This document shows positions 32,585 to 44,080 of a stretch of 64,000 nucleotides of DNA, one piece after another. The notes under the pieces were generated by a model, which had not been told where the DNA came from, ran no database searches, and saw only the letters and a list, made by a program, of their open reading frames with translations. This DNA is from Nereocystis luetkeana (lineage: Eukaryota; Sar; Phaeophyceae; Laminariales; Laminariaceae): positions 6,154,167 to 6,218,166 of the forward strand of contig JARUPZ010000017.1 in the NCBI GenBank assembly GCA_031213475.1, written 5' to 3'. The stretch's first letter is position 1, and the number at the start of each line of letters is the position of its first letter. A program made the position numbers and the translations under genes.

Positions 32585-33670
32585 GGTCATTGGCGTTAAA
32601 GCGAAAACAGAGGACACAATGCAACCGTACTGAGTTTGCATGACAGTCGACATTCAAAACAGGGTGGGATCTCGCAGGTTCAGTCAAGTCGAATAGCCGA
32701 GGAACATCGGAGACATCTCGACCTGCGCGTCGGACACTAGGTGAAGCTGGAGTATATGTATTCAAAACGAGAGGGAAAACATGCGATTTTTCACATGTAC
32801 GCAACCTAAAATATTTAGCGAGGGTCATTTACAGGGGGAAGGGCGTACTACAATAATAGCACTTTCACTTGCCCACGATTAGTGATCATTGCAAAGGTAG
32901 CGTCGTCGAACGAACAACCTGTTGACGCACTTGGTCACCAATCGGTATCATGAGAGTATCCAACGTTGAGTATTACATGAACCAAACCGTTTGCCGAGGT
33001 CACCTTGTCCTTTTTTCGCTCCAGCAGGTGGCCCTAGGCGTTTTGAAAGACTGTCTGCTGTAGGAAGGAATAGACACGCATACGTTTCGTGTACAAAACC
33101 GAGTAACGTGAAAAAACACTATAAAACCAGTTCTACAGTAGTAGCTGCCTGCCCTGTTAATAGAGCGCCCCACATCATGCAAGATGACACACGCCTTGGA
33201 CAAATCTGAGGGGTATTTTTCTCGAAATTGCTGACGGTGTGAACGCTTGAGGGCGGGTCAGTGCAAAGACTTTGGCCAGATTATCTCCAGCGAATTTCCG
33301 TATTGTAGAACACCAAATCCGACATGCATTCCAATGGGGGGAGAAATTCTTGGGTTTTCTAGGATATACTTTGGACTGACGGTTGAATCACAAGGCGCTC
33401 TTGGTTCAATGGGCGATTTCTCGAGTCTTGAACGCCACGTTGCATCGGGTATGCCTGGGCTGTGTTGCTCGAGATCGAGCACTACAACTCCATCGGGACT
33501 AACTCTAAACCAGGTACAGTGGATCGTACTATCAGTTGGAATACACCTAGTTGGTGTGACAAAAAAAAACAATGTGGAGTAATAGCAAACAGTTCAAACC
33601 TTCAAATTTGAGTGGGTTCAGTTGTTTGAACGGCGGTCAGCGGTCAAGGGCACTTCAGATGAGGGTAGCA
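32585..33670. other. Intron-like stretch
   Basis: No gene or repeat recognised. Mirrored open frames on both strands at 33247-33582 have no domain. Confidence 0.4.
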
Positions 33671-33676
33671 GCATAC

Positions 33677-34039
33677 CCCCGTTATGCTGAGCCAGACATC
33701 ATCCTCCGTTCCTGCCTCCTGCAGAACAATCGTCGACGCCTGGGTGGCCGACAGCTCGTACGACTCGTACTCGAGGGTATTGTCGCTCGTCTCGACCCTG
33801 GTCGTCAGCGCTCCGTCCACCCAAACGCCTACGGTGCGGTTACGGCGGTCCCCCTTCCACATAGCCATTCTCATCTCGGCGATATCCTGCGGTTCGTCGA
33901 GGGTGAGGGTCAGCTCGCAGACCACGACCTCCGATATGGACGCTCGGCACGACCAGCGGGACTCGTCTTCGATCGACGCGTTGAGGGCGTTAGCTGGCAC
34001 GCAGCCGTTCGGAGCGCAGCCGAAGCCGGTGGGGTGGTT
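33677..34039 (-). CDS. Exon 1 of the found set: SRWSC discoidin-like module
   Basis: 363 bp (121 codons), phase 0 at both ends. The acceptor is GACATCAG before AACCAC and the donor is GTATGC at 33676-33671. It reads FGCAPNGCVPANALN..., then ESRWSC, a beta-rich stretch with DEPQDIAEMRMAMWKGD, R-x-V-x-V-x-V-D-G, and ends DVWLSITG. SRWSC...PQD...A-x-W-K-G-D...WLSI is a pattern I associate with discoidin-like modules in brown-algal extracellular proteins; that link is from memory and unverified. The opposite-strand open frame is a G/C-bias shadow. Exons further 5' were not found. Confidence 0.68.
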
Positions 34040-34042
34040 CTG

Positions 34043-34325
34043 ATGTCCCATCCATTTGCGGAGGCGTTGACACCTGTCACAACCTCGAGGGCGGCTGACA
34101 AACACACCACACACGATACACCAAGCCCAAACCACAGCCCCGGTCAACTAGGGTTTGCGCACAATGGGTACATTGATTAAATATATTCTTATGTCCCACC
34201 CATTCGCAGACGACACCTGTCACAGCCCCATGGGCGGCTGAAAATACACACCACGCACGATACACCAAACGCAAACCACGGCCCGGGTAAATTAGGGTTT
34301 GGGCGAAATAGGTACATTTATTCAA
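34043..34325. repeat. Two-copy tandem duplication, period 148 bp
   Basis: ATGTCCCA...TTTGCGGAGGCG...GACACCTGTCACA...GGGCGGCTGA...CACGATACACCAA at 34043 recurs from 34191. The duplication begins 4 bp outside exon 1 of the minus-strand gene, so it lies in the preceding intron. Confidence 0.85.
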
Positions 34326-34329
34326 CAAA

Positions 34330-34960
34330 TTCAGCGGAAAATGAGAGCAAGCCGCCCCTTTGGAAAACGCTGTGATCTGTCTTTTTTTGCGGCAAACGTT
34401 TTGGTACAGCTCAGGTACATTTTGCTTGCGCTCAACATAATACAATGCACTCCTAACACGAAGCTGAACGTTCGGACACGATCCCCGTAACACAGCTCAG
34501 ATTGAAATACTTTGGCCAACGTCATACGCTACACTTACTTGTGGAACGTAAGGATTGTTCCGCACACAGGGCATCTGTAGTGATTGTACCCCAGGAAAAT
34601 AACCGAGCTACTATATATTTGAAGGAGAGCGCTGGACCTATTGCTTCCGAGGTAGTGGCCATTGTTCTCGCTGTGTGCTATCAATAGTGGGTGAGCACGA
34701 AGCCTCGCCCTAGCCCAGGAGGAAAATATCTACGATTTCGCTTCAAAACTCAGATGCGGTTCAATACCAGAGGTACAGAGTAGTCATCCGCGCGCATACC
34801 TGCTCCCTTCGTGTTATGCACGCGGGCACTGAAGCGCGGTATATTCGAATAAAACATGAGAACTTCAGCAGCATATTAGGATTCAGCAAAGCTGCTCGAT
34901 GTTGGGTTTGCTCGTTTCAGAACCTACAAGCGCTACGGGCAGTGTAGGGATACGTATCTG
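34330..34960. other. Unassigned stretch
   Basis: No recognised gene or repeat. Confidence 0.4.
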
Positions 34961-34962
34961 TA

Positions 34963-34989
34963 CAATATATATATATATATATATATATA
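34963..34989. repeat. (TA)n microsatellite
   Basis: TA run of about 27 bp. Confidence 0.9.
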
Positions 34990-35155
34990 CAAGGTTCTCC
35001 TTCGGGATGTAGGTAATGTGAAATCCTGGGGGCGTCGGAAGGCGAAAAAGGAGTCACAGGTAACACACGTGTATATAGCTGTTCTTGGCCGAAACATGAG
35101 CCATGGGTTAGCGTATTGCTCGAAGGAAAGAGTACTTGTAGTAATCAGGAACTGA

Positions 35156-35312
35156 GTACCAGGTACTACTGCTCTTTCAGTGGTAATTGCTACCTGGTAC
35201 ATTTCGTGCACACGGTACCATGGGTTGACTACTACCTGGTATATATATATATATATATATATAATGTTACTATACACCACTACCACTACAAAATACTATT
35301 GATACCTGGTAC
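35156..35312. repeat. Cluster of four TACCWGGTA sites with (TA)n
   Basis: TACCAGGTA at 35157 and TACCTGGTA at 35191, 35233 and 35303 fall within 160 bp. The third runs directly into a (TA)n microsatellite (35239-35263). The first pair face each other as an inverted pair 43 bp across. Confidence 0.85.
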
Positions 35313-35539
35313 ACTACTGCTACTGACCACTGACTATACTACGAAGTACTATTGCTAGACAATGACCAATGGCTCATACGAAACAGACAACCTCATTGCA
35401 AACAGAGAGGTCAAGTAACCACGTGGTACCATGGATAGGTTGGGGCTTGACAAATATACTCTATTACACTATGAACCACTGCCAGTAGCACATAGATGCA
35501 GTATACGGGTAGAAGCAGGATGACTACATATTACACTGC

Positions 35540-36235
35540 AGTAGTGTGTGTTCTTCACACTAAACCGTTATTTCTACCCGTCGACATCCAGCACAACCAG
35601 TGTCCGTGCCGATTCTTCAATCCTAGAAGAGATAAAAGTTATGTGGTCACAAAGCTACTCCACAGAGATACTGCGTTGCCACGTACCAGGTATGCAGTAA
35701 GCACAGCAGTGGGCAATGCAATGCCATGCCATCATACTGGTTACGACAGGCACAACATACATATTATATGAAATTGAGAAACGAAAGGATACAAACAAAG
35801 AAGAAAATCGCAAGAGGAAAAAACAAAAAAAACACAGGAAGCACCAAAAACCGAAAAAAAAGAAGCAAACTGCCGTGCCTCCCCGCCGCAGGCGATGTGG
35901 CAAATACTCGAAAAGAACCACCTGGAGAAAAAGAAAAAGGAATTTAAACACCGCTACTTGTAAACAGAGTATGACAAAGAACCAAGAGAAAAATAACAAA
36001 GGTGAAATAACAGGCAAACCAAAGCACCCTCCAGGTAGAGGCAGCAGTTTGTGGTACGAGTAGTATAGCCAGGTCCTCCCTGCTAATCCGCCTGGTAACT
36101 TGCTACCCTTACTTCCGTCTTCGCCCTGCCTTCGTCAACTATGCCCAGCCCCATGGCATCAGACAATACGAAACACGCAGAGCAGACTCGTCATCCACCC
36201 ACGCCACACGACTCCTTCAATATTGCTTGTCAATC
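35540..36235 (+). repeat. Dispersed repeat R, copy R2
   Basis: Same landmark order as R1. At 35684 the word TACCAGGTA interrupts text that in other copies reads CCACGTGTACAGTATGCACTGCAG, consistent with a seven-base insertion at TA. Confidence 0.7.
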
Positions 36236-36239
36236 GAAA

Positions 36240-38085
36240 AAAAAAAAACCCTAACCCTTCAATACGGAGGAGAAATAAAAAAACTGAAAGTATAGGAGAA
36301 TCAGCGCAAGAAAGAAAACGAAGCATACAGAAGAAAAGACAAGGGAAGACCACGTTCGAACCAAGCGCTAGTAGTGTAGACATTTTCTACTTCCTAGTCG
36401 GCCTGGTGCCTAGCTACCCTATCTGCCCTCACCTTCTTACTTTAGTCCACCGCAGTTCCCCTTCTACTCCTCCGGTCCCCCCCCCTCTCCGCATTCCCTT
36501 GGTCGGGTTTTCTGCCCCCTCTCCTGTTCCCCCCCCCGCCATCCCCTTGGGCACCATCCACGGCGGATGCGCAGTAAGTAGTACCTACTACTACGACTGT
36601 ACTTTGGATATTTGTTTGTGTACAGGCTATCTATTTAGTACGGTTGAGGGCATCTACTGCTATTGACCAGGTAGACGAACAGCATGCAGACGGCAACAAC
36701 AGCTAACGGACACTACGACGACTACGACTATTGCTACTACCTATAGCAAGGTGGTCCTATACGGCTATTGGACAGACATTACTCGAGAAGCAGCATGCGA
36801 TCGGTACCATGGGCTACTATTATTATAAATACTGCAACTACAACTATTATATACTCCACTACCCGCTTCAGAATTATATACCTGCGAGTCGAAAACAGCG
36901 TCAGTAACACAGAAAGGCCAAATAACGAAAAACATCACCCTATTCAGAGTAGGAAGAAGCTTATCTGTACGTATGTACTTATTGATATGCAGGCATACGT
37001 ACGGTTGGGGCACGATGAAAACGTTATCTGATTTTACAATGATTGTCGAATTGTACTCACGGCAACAGCACAGCCGACTCGTGGCACAAGCAGTTGAAGT
37101 CTTCAGCAGTAACGTCACTCTTAACGACAATATAGGCAACAACAGGTCTACACACAATTGAGGGCACCATGAAAAAAATATCTGCACTCGTCTCGAAATG
37201 CTTCTCTCTATATACGTTTAAGTTAATGGCTGCCGAAACCAGTATATGTTTCTCGTGGTTACAGCAGCAGACTCGTTGCAACGGCAGCACAGTACTACTG
37301 TACATACTACCAATGCTACCACTACTACTACTACTGCCACTGCTACTGCTGCTACTACTACGAGTGCCATTGTTATTAATACTGTGACAACTATATCAAT
37401 ACTACTCTCCTACGCCTACTCCTCCTGCTATTTCTACTACTGCTATTCATACCATCAAATTCTACTACTCGTACTTCTATGTCTGATGCCCACCGAGATA
37501 GGGGGGTACACGGAGACGGGCGGCAGAATGAGCCTGGCTCTGTGGCCCTTGCCTGGTTCATTTGCCTGGTTCATTTGCCTGCTGCTGAGAGCGAGCGACT
37601 GGACAACTCATTTTTTTATAAGTATGATACCTACATGGACATACAGTAGATACCTGCTACCAATTTCCTCAAGATGGACGGACCGAGGGAGTAAGTTTTG
37701 TCCTGACGTACGTGCTACAGTGGGTGTGGGTTGTGTGGCGTACGTCAAAGGGCTAGGTGAAACATACATGACGCTCAACAGACGTTTAGTGCTGCTGCTG
37801 TATCTACTCCTGCTGCTGTTGCTGAATGTTTTGACAAAAACCAAAACCGAACAGGCTAAAAAATTCAAGATTGTTGATATTTTCAACGCAAAGAAAATTC
37901 AGCGGAGAAAATTCATATTTTTACGAAAGTACAAATACAATATCGAACCAGGCAGTCGGGCAGTGGGGGCCATGCCCGCTGCCGGCAGTACAGCGAAACC
38001 GGAGGGAGTATGGACTTGGCTCTGGGGCCCTTGCCCGTTGCGATTATCTGCTGCTGAGAGCGTGCGACAGGACAACTACATTATA
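36240..38085. other. Unassigned stretch with CTA/CTG-rich simple sequence
   Basis: Simple repeats based on ACT/CTG occur near 36700-36745 and 37300-37375. Long open frames (for example 37246-38088) translate these and lack domains. CGTACGTCAAAGGGC-type text near 37740 is partly repeated near 38270 (GTGTGCACCACCCATTAAAGGGCTTGA), suggesting an old local duplication split by MITE-A copy A9. Confidence 0.4.
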
Positions 38086-38091
38086 TAGCTA

Positions 38092-38196
38092 TTACGGGGG
38101 ACCATAGTTAACAGGACCAAATAATGTCAGTAAAAATTGTTAAACATATAGGTTTTTATGTATACCGTAGGTCCTGTTAACTATGGTCCCCCGTAA
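38092..38196. mobile_element. MITE-A copy A9
   Basis: 105 bp, TA at 38090-38091 and 38197-38198. Flanks read TAGC...GCTA, extending the palindrome by two bases. Confidence 0.93.
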
Positions 38197-38199
38197 TAG

Positions 38200-38700
38200 C
38201 TAGGTATTGACACACATTTTTCTCCCAGGGAGACGGATCCCGTTGCGGTCATGGAGGTGCTTGGTGTTGGGTGTGCACCACCCATTAAAGGGCTTGATGC
38301 AACAAATACGACAGCCGACAGGTGTGTACTGCTGTTGCTGCTGTATATCTACTGCTGCAGCTACTTTCTGCTGAAACCCAGGTACAGCAGGGGGAGTGTT
38401 CGAGGGTGGCAGGCTATTTACGAAAATACATTAAAAAGTACCGGTATGGAGTTTTCCATGTAATCTACTCGGCTCGGCGAGGCGGAAAGCAATCCCTTGT
38501 TTCCTACAGCCAACTCAGCGACGTTCAATGCACCAAGAACCGACACGGTGCTCGGCTGGGATCCAGACATGCGTCGTAATGTACCCACGGCCCCCTTGCT
38601 TGCCCCGCAGCCAAAAGTGCGAGAATAAACCTTCGCCCGCCGGAGAGCAGCATGCCTAAAAGAGAAAAAATATGCATAGTATACACACACTGAGTTACTA
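38200..38700. other. Unassigned stretch
   Basis: A minus-strand open frame at 38418-38690 contains a possible short exon (acceptor CCCAG, donor GTAGGA) but no recognised domain. Confidence 0.35.
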
Positions 38701-38707
38701 TATATCA

Positions 38708-39006
38708 GCGTCCCCGGTGGCTTGGTAGGTGGCCCGCGCGCCTATCATGATCAATTTCGTGGGTTCAAGTCTCACTGATTGCGTGCTCGTGGGGACTTCT
38801 TCTTGCACAAAAAAATGACAAGCGGAAAGCGCGAAAGCGTGAGTTAGCAATACTCGGTGAAAATCGGCGAGCAGTGGGAATGCAGAACCCTATGCGCGAC
38901 AAAAAAAGAGAGGCGCGTACCGGGGGGGGAAAGGAACGACACCTGTGACCAGGGCTTGCCCAGAAGGTCGCTGAGGGTAAATCTCTTACGAGTTAGGCTG
39001 TAAAAA
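38708..39006 (+). mobile_element. SINE2 copy S2b
   Basis: GCGTCCCCGGTGGCTTGGTAGG head, GTGGGTTCAAGTCTC B-box type, and the same body as S2a (GCGGAAAGCGCGAAAGCGTG, GGCGCGTACCGGGGGGGG, GAGGGTAAATC). Confidence 0.82.
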
Positions 39007-39175
39007 GTGAAAGCGATGATTAAAATACATGTATATATATGTACATATACATTTACATATAATAATGTGGGGGTAGAATGGGCATCTCACCCCCAAGGGC
39101 AAATTGGCCTCACTCCGGATTCAGGAGTACGTCCGACCTACCAAACTACGCAGCGTATGATGCGCCAAGAACCTA

Positions 39176-39679
39176 TTAATAGTTCAGGTACAATAACCAT
39201 GCCGTATACGACCAAGGGCTATCCACGCAAAAAACATGTGTGTTGTCGCTCGTGGTCGTATACAAGTGCAGGCTACCGCTGCTGTGGTGGTTCTTTACCG
39301 TGGTGTCGGAGTTTGTCATGCAAATTCTGAGGACCTGGGACAAGGGATCTTTAGGTTCGTAGGCTGTTCGGATGTTTTGGTTCCTGTTGGGATCAAGGCA
39401 CGGGCGAAGACCCAACCCAACCCCTGACTCTAATCCTAACCCTAACCCTGACCCCAAACCGCAGCCGAAGGCAAACTCTAGATCGCGTTGAGGTGGTCGC
39501 ACTACCGAAGGATATGGTTTTCGAAGGTTAGCAATCAATGATGCATGCAGATTCGTACACACGTCGACGTCTGCACGCAACAGACAACCCCAAAGGGCCA
39601 TATAAAGAGCGCGATCGTCGTCGATTAGACCTGCGTTCGTCCTTACAAGCGCGCTGATACTCGCTGGTTCTTCGGGCAA
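39176..39679 (-). CDS. Hypothetical open frame, possibly exon-bearing
   Basis: 167 codons open on the minus strand. The N-terminal part includes ALYMALWGCLLRADVDV and looks protein-like. The central part is a glycine/leucine alternation caused by a CCCTAA-like repeat at about 39420-39460, which is not typical of real protein. A GCAG acceptor and a GTGTGT donor could bound a short exon around the protein-like part. No family recognised. Confidence 0.25.
   Translation of the reverse strand: MPEEPASISALVRTNAGLIDDDRALYMALWGCLLRADVDVCTNLHASLIANLRKPYPSVVRPPQRDLEFAFGCGLGSGLGLGLESGVGLGLRPCLDPNRNQNIRTAYEPKDPLSQVLRICMTNSDTTVKNHHSSGSLHLYTTTSDNTHVFCVDSPWSYTAWLLYLNY
39420..39460. repeat. Telomere-like (CCCTAA)n-type tract
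   Basis: CTAATCCTAACCCTAACCCTGACC is a short degenerate interstitial telomere-like array. A second short TTAGGG pair lies at about 46413. Confidence 0.7.
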
Positions 39680-39953
39680 GCCTATAGATCAGTCTACGTA
39701 GCGTTTGGGGTGATCGACATCGCTCTCACACGAGGTCATAGTTTTTCAAAGTATGTCTTACCAGGTAGTTATTCACTCGTTCAAGAATCGGTCGATTTCC
39801 TAGCTATACGAGCATATTATTACTTTTCCGTTACAGTAACTACTGTTATGTTTTCCATCCGGCAATGTACTGGTTGAGCTTCAGCGTTGATCACTCAAAA
39901 CATTCCTGAAAGAAATAAACGACGGAAATGAAGGAAACCTATGCTGAGAACTA

Positions 39954-40058
39954 TTACGGGGGGCCATAGTTAGTAGGACCAAATATTGTTAGTAAAAATG
40001 CCTAAATGTATAGGTTTTTATGTATACCATCGGTCCTATTAACTATGGTCCCCCGTAA
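39954..40058. mobile_element. MITE-A copy A10
   Basis: 105 bp, TA at 39952-39953 and 40059-40060, TTACGGGGGGCC left end with one substitution. Confidence 0.92.
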
Positions 40059-40064
40059 TAGGTC

Positions 40065-42025
40065 TAACCCCTTCCATACTTTAGCTACCATACTCTATTA
40101 TTATTATGCTTGCCATCCGACAATGTGTAGTGTTGTTCTAATAAACGACTAACAGAAAGAAGTGAAGAACTCTCAAGAACAAAACCGCGGCAGTATCCTA
40201 CGACAAATCAGAACTGATGTGACGCTCATTAAGACTTCTGCAACCAACATCCCTCCATCTCGTCCACCAAAAAACGACCACCCCCCACCCCCCAAAGAAG
40301 CATCTATCTACCAAAGACCCGCTGTCCATCAAAATGGCTGATTTATTACTGCTACACGCATGTTTCAACTCTATTGATGTCTTTGTTTCCTCCTCCGTTT
40401 CAACATGTGCTCTTTACGTTCTCTATTTTTTTTCAGTTGTGATATATATGTGCGCCGTATAATACGAATGACAGCACGCCCCCCGTCAACAACACACCCT
40501 CCTACGACAGTCACTTTTGTACCGGAATACGTTGCATATCACACCCCTTTTGGACGTACTCCTGGAAACATATCAAATTCCACCTTATTATCACACGCGG
40601 TGATCACCATCAACCCACAACATATACACCAGTAAAGTATGGGTATCGGTATAATCCTGAATCCGAGTTGGTTGTGCTTTTTGTATATTATACCGGTAAA
40701 CTATCAATAGTATCACGGTAATTCTGTGGCCAGTCGCGGAAATTGTCGTCAAATAATACCCCGCACTACTACCGTACAGGTATTCGATCACGGTATATTT
40801 TGTGCCTGCTGTCGATAGTATAAAATAATATTCATATATATCACTCTTTGATATATATTCCAGTTCTTCAGTGGAGCAAAAGGCCTCTATTGTCAGCATA
40901 TGGACGTTGACATCCATATCTATTGTGATGTGCAGTCACTTCACACGAGCTTACTAAGAGTATCTTATGATAGGAGCTTTAGATGCGGAGAAATACGATA
41001 TGCGGCGAGACTTGAGTTTGTTCTTTCCTGCCGACGCACTGTATTCAACTTATCTCTATCATACTGATCGTAACGCAGGGTAGCTAGTCTACCACAATAG
41101 GTAGCAGGTAATAGAACGTTACGAGTACGCTACATAGAACGTTTCAGGGACATTGCTAGGAACGGTTCGCGGAACCTTGACGGGCTGCTGTAGAATAAAC
41201 CTGCCCGTAGCATGGGCATTGTCTCGTGATCAGGTGATGGCATGCCCCACCTTGCTCACTCTCTTCCATTTCCTTTCCATTCTTCTCCTTTCCTCTTCTC
41301 CTCTTGATCTCTGAGATCAAGATTCCTTCTATAATGGCCAATTAAGCTGAATTAAGCGCCAATTTTAAACCATCTTCTTTCTTCATCACAAGTGATCTTC
41401 GCAGACACTTCGGTGCCGCCTCTGCATCTCTTCTCATAGAAGACAGAGCCTCAACATGCATTATTCCTTCAGGTCATGACCCTCGAGGTTATGAGCCTTC
41501 CTTCATCTATAGGTTGCGGCCCCGGGTTGGTTCGTTATCGAATGAAATGCCAGAAACCATTCCCCCTTATTATGGCATACAGGCGAGGTTTCTTCCTGTC
41601 ATCCAAGGGTAACCGGCAGACGCGTTGACCTTACTATCGCCGGCAGTGCTCGTGATGAAAAAAAAATAGCAGGTTTCAGACAGAAACGACTCATGCATTA
41701 GCACACCCTATTATGTTAACACACCGCCTTATTGAAACACTCGCTCTATATATGTAACACCCCCCGCAGGGTCCTGCAGTCTGTCGGGGTCTGCCCACGC
41801 TCCATGGCAATCGAAGATACCGCTGGGGCACCCATCTCCTATCTTTGCGCGATCGTGAACAATCGACGTCCCGTGATCACACCCACTCGTAATCACACCC
41901 ATTCGTGATCGCACCCGCCACGTGCGGGGCTGCTTACAATGCCGTTTATCGTTGGGGGTACGCTAGATACCACGAACTCCAATGTACGCACACCCTGTGA
42001 TGCTATTTTCAGGGATTTTCACGGT
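40065..42025. other. Unassigned stretch
   Basis: No recognised gene. Open frames at 40591-40917 and 41156-41341 (minus) have no domains. A TTCGTGATC-type repeat lies near 41866-41920. Confidence 0.4.
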
Positions 42026-42029
42026 TATC

Positions 42030-42640
42030 CGTCCGTGCACGGTGCGGTTAATTTAAATCGAAAATCCTACGGTCCGGTTCGGTGCGGTTTAAAAACATCG
42101 GAAATCTTACGGTGCGGTTCAGTGCGGTTTTCAGGTATGGTAAATCCTACGTTGCGGTTCGGTTATGAGATATATCCTACTGTGCGGCTCGGTGAGGTTT
42201 TCCAAAATCGGAAATCATAGGGTGAGGTTCCGTGCGGTTTCAGACATACATTGTGAATCCTACGGTGCAGTTCGGTTTTGTGATAAATCCTACGGTGCAG
42301 TTCAGTGCGGTTTCAAAAATCGGAAATCCTACGATGCGGTTCGGTGCGGTTTTATAAACTCGGAAATCTTACGATGCGGTTCGGTTCAGTGATGCATCAT
42401 ACGGTCCGGTCCGGTTCGGTTCTCCGTTGAATCGGGTTTTCTACGGTGCGGTTCCAATCCCCGTAGGGAAAACCTTACAACACACGATTTTCTCTACGTA
42501 CGGTGCACCGTATATATAAACCGTACTAAACCGCGGTTTCGTACGGTTCTCAGGCTTTTGTCGGGGCACTATAACGAAACCGCTGATTCTCTACGGTGCG
42601 CCGTATGAATGAAACCGTACAAAACCGCGGTTTCCTACGG
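42030..42640 (+). repeat. GGTGCGGTTCGG array 1
   Basis: A unit of about 30 to 45 bp (TCGGAAATCCTACGGTGCGGTTCGGTGCGGTTTT with drift) recurs roughly ten times, each with a spacer ending GAAATC or AAATCC. Downstream units mutate towards CTACGGTGCGCCGTAT. Confidence 0.8.
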
Positions 42641-43045
42641 TTTCTGACGTTTATTCTCGGGGTTCTACGTAACGCAACCAAGCGCTCTCCTCCACAGGCA
42701 AACTCTGCTGCAAGCAAGCGCTGCCGCAAGCAAACGCTGCTGCAAGCAAGTGCTGCTGGAAGCAAGAGAGCCACCTCAAGCAAGCGCTGCTACAAGCGCT
42801 ATTGCAGGCGATACTACTGCTTGCGGCTGCTGCTGCTGCTGCTGCTGCAAGCGCGCGCACCCATGCCGCTACGCTCCTGTGATCTTCGCCGCTCCGATCC
42901 CTTCTCGGGCAGAAAGGACAACGAAGAAGGAGGACCGATATTCTCGTTGTTGTGGCGGCGTTGCTTGCACAGCGAGTATCGAGGAGCGCAAGTTAGATCG
43001 CACGTCTGCCTGTTGGTGCTGGTAGCTGCTTACCGCTTCCGCAGC

Positions 43046-43088
<43 letters not shown>

Positions 43089-43200
43089 GCTGTGCTGCAG
43101 GTAGGTATTGCTGCTTGCACACCTTTTGTGTTCTGTTCGTATGATGCTGCAAAGTGCTGCCGCTGCTGCAAGTAAGTGTTTATTTTTTACACTTAGGAAT
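42640..43200. repeat. CTG/CAG-rich segment between the two arrays
   Basis: Includes GCAAGC-type repeats near 42700-42790, a CTG run at about 42829-42847 and a longer CTG run at 43046-43088. Glutamine, leucine or alanine homopolymers appear depending on frame. No domain supports a gene. Confidence 0.8.
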
Positions 43201-43309
43201 CCAATATATAACAATTTTTCGTCTCCGATTATGCGCATGACGGAAAAGGCTTTCGATTTGGACTATCTTTCCAACGGAAATCCTTGATACACAAATATTA
43301 TCCGCAGGC

Positions 43310-43620
43310 ACTCTATGTTGACGCACACTGCGCGGTTCGGTTTTGTGATATTTCGTACGGTGCGGTTCGGTGCGGTTTTCAAAAATCAGAAATGTTACAG
43401 TGCGGTTCGGTGCGGTTTTTGAAACTCGGAAATCAGACCGGTGCGGTTCAGTTATTTTTGAAATTCTACGGTGCGGTTCGGTGCGGTTTTCCTATTTCGT
43501 AAAAGCTACGGTGCGGTGCGGTTTTCCAGGATGCAAAATTCCTACGGTGCGGTGCGGTGCGGTTAACCGCACCGAACCGAACCGAACCGATAGGAAAACC
43601 CGCACCGTAAATAACCCTGT
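43310..43620 (+). repeat. GGTGCGGTTCGG array 2 with terminal palindrome
   Basis: Same unit as array 1. It ends in a perfect 20-bp palindrome CGGTGCGGTTAACCGCACCG at 43555-43574, after which the motif continues on the opposite strand (ACCGAACCGAACCGAACCG) for about 25 bp. Confidence 0.85.
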
Positions 43621-43624
43621 TTTT

Positions 43625-44080
43625 TTTTCCTGAAAAATTCATACGTCCAGAGATAATCGTAGAATTGTTTTGCCGCCACCTGAAAAGGAGCCTGACTAAC
43701 CTACGTACTGAAGACAGTGCCACGAGGTAGTGACAGCATTTTCGTGCCGATTTCGGTTTTGGCTGAGCAGTGAGTAACGGGGATCGTCAACTGAATAACT
43801 ATACCCAAATAAGTGTCGCTATATTTCTTGACAAACATTGGTCGGATTGTACCTTACGTCACACGGCTCGTCCGGTTGGCCTTACATTTCTTATCAACCT
43901 GTATCGAGCTTCACGAGTGAGGAACTTTGAGAAAAAACAACGTGCATCCCTACTGTATGGCATGCCTCAAACGCCGCAACGTGCATGGCATGTTCGAAAT
44001 CCGTTTTCTATGAACCTCGTCAACAAAAACACCCCGACGTTGAATGGAGGCGGTGTATGAGTGGGTGCATATATACTGTA
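43625..44080. other. Unassigned stretch
   Basis: A 96-residue plus-strand open frame (43770-44060) has no recognised domain. Confidence 0.35.

Larger units (their letters stand above)
13776..34039 (-). pseudogene. Nine-exon WSC/YfaP-like secreted-type protein gene, decaying, partial
   Basis: Reading from high to low coordinate, nine exons join with consistent phase: 34039-33677, 32580-32437, 30534-30473, 28104-27950, 24725-24586, 20945-20569, 18818-18714, 15681-15629 and 14213-13776. Domain order is SRWSC discoidin-like module, WSC domain (over three exons), YfaP/DUF2135-like motif, a second segment of that module, GCC2/GCC3 cysteine motif, then another YfaP-like unit. Such domains belong to extracellular or wall-associated proteins and probably bind carbohydrate; that role is inferred. 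Lesions are a TAG and a TGA in the WSC exon, a MITE in the 20.6-kb exon and one base missing from a G run there. The first and last exons were not found, so signal peptide and C terminus are unknown. Introns hold many MITEs. A functional gene with assembly errors remains possible. Confidence 0.7.

Noticed and set aside
33684..34043. Plus-strand 119-residue open frame
   Set aside because: Mirror of the G/C-biased minus-strand exon, which has the splice sites and the recognisable SRWSC pattern.
37246..38088. 280-residue plus-strand open frame
   Set aside because: The first third is ACT/CTG simple repeat, the rest has no domain, and MITE-A copy A9 follows at once.
39420..39460. Chromosome end marked by CCCTAA repeats
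   Set aside because: Only two to three degenerate units inside ordinary sequence; at most an interstitial relic.
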